Source of the DNA: Funneliformis mosseae
Lineage: Eukaryota > Glomeromycota > Glomeromycetes > Glomerales > Glomeraceae
Direction of reading: 5' to 3'
NCBI GenBank assembly: GCA_910592005.1
Contig: CAJVPP010003572.1
Coordinates: 1-11,286 of the forward strand
Length of the DNA: 11,286 nt
The notes under the pieces are model-generated. The model had not been told where the DNA came from and ran no database searches. It worked only from the letters and a program-made list of their open reading frames with translations. The translations under genes were made by a program, and so were the position numbers. Every line of letters begins with the position of its first letter. Position 1 is the stretch's first letter. This document shows positions 7,450 to 11,286 of this stretch, one piece after another.

Positions 7450-8706
7450 TTAGATTTTTCTAGCGTGTACACGAATGAAACGCGTGTAGCTATTTCGTTC
7501 TAACCATTCTTCTTTTGTTGTTTTTATCATTTGATCATATTCTTTGTGAGAAACTTGCATAAATGGTGCCAACAAGACTTTAACATTTTCGTAAAGTCTC
7601 ATCACATCGTCATTATACTATGTATAATAAAGAAAATCAAATATTTCAGAAATGGAATTCAGGATCATGAATATATTTAAAAACCTTTAGTACATACCGC
7701 TAAACCAAGTTTACCTTCTGCTGTGCCTCCGTGTATATTTTTAATTTCATCTTTAATATCTTCAAATTGTCCTTGTTGCTCAAAATAAGATTTTAACTTT
7801 GGAACCATTATTGTTTCAAGGTTTCGTTGATCGCATAAGTTGGTCACTATAAACTTTAAAATGTCAATAAAAACATAAAAATGACAGTAAAAATAAGGAA
7901 ATAAAAAATAAATCGTACAAGCATTTGAGATTATATATGAAGTTGGACCTAAACTTTCAGCTAATATGTCAAATTCCACCAGCTGTTGAAAAAAAGAACG
8001 AACAATTAGATTAAGTAAAGGAATTCTAAAGATTTCAACATCCTTCTTACCTCCAGATAACCACCGGGTTTTAACATTCTAGTTAGTTCCTTGATAACAG
8101 AAAACCATTTTTCCTTTGGAATTGAGCCAACCAAGAAACGTTGGAATACAAAATCAAAAGTTTCATCGGCAAACGGTAACCCATCAGTAATGTCTGCTTG
8201 AAAAAAGGTAAAGTTTTTTGGCTTAATTCCTGAAGGCTGAACGGGTGAGATGTCTACGCCGATAATTTTAGCATTCGGATAAATGGTTGCTACTTCAAAT
8301 GACCAGGAACCAGCGCCACATCTTTTTTAAAAATGAAATTTTTGGAGGAATTGTGAAATGTCTCGTAGAAAGACCCAATATGATGTCATCACAGCTTCAA
8401 AATTGATACCTACCCAACATCAAGGACTTTGGAATCAACACCTGTCAATATTTGTTCAACGGGAGAAGCAAAGTTACCCTGCCAAGCGTATCTCATCAGA
8501 AAGTGTTGCATATGTAACCTATCGCATTCTTCATCATCATTTGGAAGAACATATTTTGAAGTTTGAAAGTTATTAAACCTTCTGCCTTCGATATAACGGA
8601 ACTTTTCTTTATCAATGTCAGTCGAGCTCGAACTAGGCGGAATTTTATTAGATTTACTAGATTTATTAGATTTATTTATTCGCTCTTTAGCAAGGAAGGT
8701 TCCCAT
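7450..8706 (-). CDS. SAM-dependent class I methyltransferase, LaeA/UMTA-like, five exons
   Basis: The spliced gene has exons at 8706-8414, 8321-8051, 7982-7919, 7846-7698 and 7617-7450. Together they make 945 nt, 314 residues, with stop TAA at 7450-7452. Introns are 92, 68, 72 and 80 nt, all GT..AG (donors GTAGGT, GTAAGA, GTACGA, GTATGT). The start is the first in-frame ATG (MGTFLAKER). Residues 10-30 are a Ser/Asn/Lys linker. The methyltransferase fold follows: motif I DVGCGAGSW (96-104), acidic loop VDISPVQP (120-127), ADIT (140-143), FDFVFQRFL (153-161) and LKPGGYLELVEFD (181-193). The C-terminal part (210-314) is helical in look and ends TRFIRVHARKI. Exon 5 was found by splicing alone. 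The VDIS-P-x-QP and GGYLE pattern is that of LaeA/UMTA-like fungal enzymes, which bind SAM. The substrate cannot be told from sequence. Such genes form large families in some fungi, so paralogues are likely. Confidence 0.92.
7847..7918 (-). other. Intron 3 of the methyltransferase gene: in frame and free of stops
   Basis: This intron starts GTACG and ends TTTATAG. It is 72 nt long (24 codons) and has no stop in the reading frame, so the unspliced and spliced forms are both open. Splicing gives SNALTNLCDQ. Reading through adds 24 mostly Phe, Tyr, Ile and Leu residues. The T-rich composition and the family-like sequence on both sides favour it being an intron. Confidence 0.8.
8645..8677. repeat. 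9-bp codon repeat in the methyltransferase N-terminus
   Basis: Three adjacent 9-base units (8651-8659, 8660-8668, 8669-8677; gatttatta with single changes) plus a partial unit encode the run NKSNKSSKSNK, residues 11-21. The period is a multiple of three, so copy-number change keeps the frame. It lies before the catalytic domain, in a linker. Confidence 0.75.
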
Positions 8707-8749
8707 ATTAACAATAGTACGTGGGTATGAAATAAGTGAGATGGGCTTA

Positions 8750-8761
8750 TTAATCAACCAT
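8750..8761 (-). promoter_or_regulatory. Short upstream ORF before the methyltransferase start
   Basis: On the - strand an ATG at 8761 opens a three-codon frame (MVD) with TAA at 8750-8752. It lies 55 bases before the main ATG at 8706 and in a different frame. If it is in the mRNA it could reduce translation. A TTACAG just upstream could also be the 3' end of a leader intron. The transcript start is not known. Confidence 0.35.
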
Positions 8762-9280
8762 TTCTATATTGTTTCTGTAATTAATTAATAATGCATTGTG
8801 TAAAAAAAACAAGGTTCCAAGATGGATGTTCGAATTTGATGTTACATAAATTCGGTTATATTTTTTTTTTTTTTACACGATCGATCAAAGTAAATTAAGT
8901 GATACAGAGATTTTAATTTTTTTTTGTTCAAATAAAAAGATTAAGATTATCATCATTAAGTGCCGATTAAAAATGGGTTTTCTTTAATAATGAAATCTTT
9001 TTTTTTTCGTTTAGAAAACTTTTTTTACTAAACAGGTACTTTCGATTTAGTTTCTTTAATGTCCGAAACTGCCGATCATTTGATCATTTCCAAAGATTTG
9101 TAAACCGTTCATGCAGGGGTTTTTATCCACTCTGTTTCTTCGGAGATACGCGGCACGTAAAAAAGGTTATTGAATTGATTTATCTAAAAAAGGTACTAAA
9201 GTTTTAACTTTGGCATAAAATCAATTTCAAACGATGCTTATCGCATAATAGTCGATATATGTAAATTCCTTTTCTGATCA

Positions 9281-9349
9281 ATTTATTTTTTCTTTTTTCT
9301 TTTTTCTTTTTCTTTTTTCCTTTTTTTTTAAAAAATTTTTTTTTTTTTG
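9281..9349. repeat. T/C homopyrimidine tract
   Basis: Nearly 70 bases are almost all T with scattered C, broken by a run of A at about 9330-9335. It is simple sequence and shows no gene. On the other strand it reads as A/G. Confidence 0.8.
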
Positions 9350-10103
9350 TGCGTGTGATCTGCGAATTATTGACATCTATAATTGAACGCACATTTTCAT
9401 GGAAGCAGCAATGTTATGGGTGTTACAATTCATTTAAGATCTGCGATAGGTGGGAACGTGGCTTTCATGTATAATAACAATTTAATCAGATATTTTCTAA
9501 ACACAATCTGTTAAAAATTATGTCACAATTTAATTATTTGGGGAACGTTCGTTTATTGAATATGTCATTACTGCATCACAAATTCCAAATCATTCGATTT
9601 TCTAAAAAAAATGAAAAAAAAATGAAAAAATGAACGTAACAACGTAACAAACATACAGAAATCATAACAGATAAGGCAAAAAAAGTTTGTACAAAAATAA
9701 GGAAACATTAAAAGTTGTCCAATAGATTTAAAAAAAAAATGCTGTTCGGTTATTAGGGTTATTTCAGTTTTTGGGCTCATTTATTTGTGCGTTACACGGT
9801 CCAAAAAATTTTTTCTGTACAACGGTTACATAAAACTATTAAAGGATATTAAGTAATGAAGTTTAGCCGATGCTCTAATTATCCGGTCGGTCAAAACCAT
9901 TCTTTAATTCTGCCAGATTTTCACTATAAGATTATTAATTATATTCAAAATTATAAAACTATCTTGAGATTTCCGTGCAGCGCTCACGAAAAAAAATCGT
10001 AAAGAATACAGCAACAAATACTACGTAATATTTTGTTAGCTAATATTTGGTTTCGTTTGTCATTTGGGTCATTTAAATATAATACAGGTTAAATTTATAT
10101 GAT

Positions 10104-10216
10104 GACCAGAATTACAAATTTATATCACGTGAAATATTCATTGACATTAAATTACAAAAATAATTTGGCCAGAATTATTGAGATCACATGATATCATTCT
10201 TAAATGACCAGATCAA
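10104..10216 (+). repeat. Three spaced copies of a GACCAGAATTA-like word
   Basis: GACCAGAATTA at 10104-10114, GGCCAGAATTA at 10167-10177 and GACCAGATCAA at 10206-10216 lie within 113 bases. The first two copies are each followed, at different distances, by an ATCACRTG word (CACGTG at 10126-10131, CACATG at about 10184). This may be the remains of a degenerate local repeat or a set of binding sites. The copies are short and imperfect. Confidence 0.4.
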
Positions 10217-10827
10217 TGGCCATCACTGTCTGACGTTAAGTTCTATAGTTCTATGAAGATGTTTTCAAGAATTTATGTATTTTATACAATGATTCCCTAG
10301 AAAAAAGAGCATTTCAGTGAGTGGGCCAACTTTTTTAAGGTTAATGGTAAAATTTCAAGGTTATATAATAAATCTCGAAATATACATTCAAAATCTCAAT
10401 ATGAGAATAATCAACGTTGCAGAGGAAGACGTAATACATACACTATAAATTTGTTACGTATATAGAATTCATATATAAAGGCTAACTTACCTCAATTTCG
10501 TTTGATATAAATTTTCTAAAATTCTACTCCATTGTAAATACTGCCCTCGCTTTAGAATAAAACTATATCTTACGAAATTAGGAAATATTGAGACGTATAA
10601 ATCTAAAGAGTAAAATCCCAAGTTTAATTCGAAGTAGAAATAATAAAAGACTAAATTATATTGTAGAAATTAATACACTTGTTTACATGATGTTTTACAA
10701 AATGAAAACGTGCATACAATACGTTCTCGAATTACAATTTGTTACATTCCTTGTCAAAGTTTTGAATTATTCTTTGGTAATGTGAATATTAACTTCATTA
10801 CATAAAAAAAAATATTTTAATTTATAC

Positions 10828-11244
10828 ATGTCTAAACAACTGGCATTTAATGAACGTACTAAAACATTAAATCTCATATATTAGACATAGTAAGATTAAA
10901 ATCACAAATATTCTATTTTATTTGACAAAGGCACTTTTATAGCTGAAAATATAACTATCGAAGATTTTTTTGCAACATTTACTATTGATAAACTTGAATC
11001 GGAGTTGTGGAATGTTAATTTTGAAGCATATTTTGGAAATATGAAATTCGGTAACAAAGAAAAGGTGGGAAAAAGATGTAAAGTTTATAAAGCATTGAAA
11101 AAATATATGTATTTTTGTAGAGATTAAATTATCGAAGAACGACCTTTGAGAAATGCATTTGATTTATTAATGAAGTCATCAACGACACTTTATCTTTCAG
11201 TGTTTAATCCAATATCAAGAAATGCATTGGATACAATACTTTAA
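10828..11244 (+). pseudogene. Interrupted reading frame, probable gene or mobile-element relic
   Basis: One + frame is open from 10900 to a TAA at 11125-11127 and again from 11128 to a TAA at 11242-11244. The first part includes AENITIEDFFATFTIDKLES and KFGNKEKVGKRCKVYKALKK. The second includes EERPLRNAFDLLMKSSTTLY. Both look like coding sequence and share the frame, so the stop at 11125 probably broke one gene. An ATG at 10828 (MSKQLAFNE) is in the same frame. A GTACTA donor at 10856 and a TTTTATAG acceptor ending at 10942 would remove the stops between them (87 nt, in phase). The intact product is unknown to me. It may be a member of a repeated family. A natural short 70-residue gene ending at 11125 is the alternative. 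Confidence 0.45.
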
Positions 11245-11262
11245 TATTATTTGGTCATGTGA

Positions 11263-11268
11263 AATAAA
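11263..11268 (+). terminator. Poly(A) signal AATAAA after the relic frame
   Basis: The hexamer AATAAA lies 19 bases after the TAA at 11242-11244, and the window ends in an A run. It fits a 3' end of the + strand frame, but AATAAA is frequent by chance in such AT-rich DNA. Confidence 0.3.
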
Positions 11269-11286
11269 ATTTATCATTATAAAAAA

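Larger units (their letters stand above)
8762..10827. other. Long spacer with a few unusual patches
   Basis: No supported gene is seen. Items present are a 14-base T run at 8861-8874, a T/C-rich tract at 9281-9349, a GC-richer patch at 9111-9170 where an ATG at 9111 opens 20 codons (MQGFLSTLFLRRYAARKKGY), and an open + frame at 9383-9514 (43 codons, including GVTIHLRSAIGGNVAFMYN). A + frame at 10588-10785 starts at TTG, not ATG, and has AT-driven composition. A - strand frame at 9204-9392 is the Lys-rich translation of the T/C tract. The rest shows nothing I recognise. Confidence 0.55.

Noticed and set aside
8358..8576. + strand frame of 72 codons
   Set aside because: It overlaps exon 1 and intron 1 of the methyltransferase gene on the other strand, which has clear motifs.
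8680..8706. N-myristoylation of the methyltransferase (MGTFLAKE)
   Set aside because: Gly at position 2 is present, but the following residues are a weak match to known myristoylation sites and nothing else supports membrane attachment.
8707..8757. Longer N-terminus for the methyltransferase
   Set aside because: The frame is open upstream but the apparent start is TTG. The first in-frame ATG is at 8706.
9204..9392. Lys-rich - strand frame of 62 codons
   Set aside because: It is the translation of the T/C homopyrimidine tract and its neighbours.
9568..9780. - strand frame of 70 codons rich in Phe
   Set aside because: Its middle comes from repeated oligo(A) runs on the + strand, and no domain, upstream exon or coding-like composition was found.
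10588..10785. + strand frame of 65 codons
   Set aside because: It begins at TTG, has no early ATG and has AT-driven composition. It shares the frame of the relic at 10828-11244 but is separated from it by a stop and shows no recognisable coding pattern.

Overview
The window looks like nuclear DNA of an AT-rich fungus. By eye, A+T is about three quarters or more. There are no bacterial-type operons. Two short spliceosomal gene models stand out from very AT-rich spacers full of homopolymer runs. Base composition, introns of 68-92 nt with GT..AG ends, a CCCH-RING (makorin-like) protein and a LaeA/UMTA-like methyltransferase would all fit a glomeromycete such as Rhizophagus. That assignment is an inference from style, not a database result.

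Layout. At the left edge (1-74, + strand) is a polar peptide end that may be the last codons of a gene outside the window. From 887 to 1555 (- strand) lies an intronless gene for a 222-residue makorin-like protein: two CCCH fingers then a C3HC4 RING. Its first finger has Tyr in place of the third zinc-binding Cys. From about 1600 to 7400 the DNA is mostly non-coding. It contains a roughly 480-base tract with about 11% G+C and very little G (2701-3180), a perfect TCCGGA-containing dyad, several short possible coding patches, a good-looking but isolated terminal exon (5029-5115, - strand) and a GC-richer island near 5745-5850.

The clearest result is a five-exon gene on the - strand, 8706 down to 7450. 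It encodes a 314-residue class I SAM-dependent methyltransferase of the LaeA/UMTA type. I rebuilt it exon by exon: all four introns have GT..AG ends, the frame is kept at every junction, and the joins restore motif I (DVGCGAG) and the C-terminal region. Its third intron is 72 nt, in frame and free of stops, so retention would add a 24-residue hydrophobic insert.

The right part (8762-10827) is mostly spacer. The last 460 bases carry a relic-like reading frame interrupted by a stop, followed by an AATAAA signal.

The two confident genes are on the same strand but about 6 kb apart. Nothing in the sequence shows that they act together. I found no tRNA, rRNA, CRISPR array, intact transposon or gene-cluster system. 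The most unusual items are the defective zinc finger, the stop-free intron and several interrupted or isolated coding pieces.
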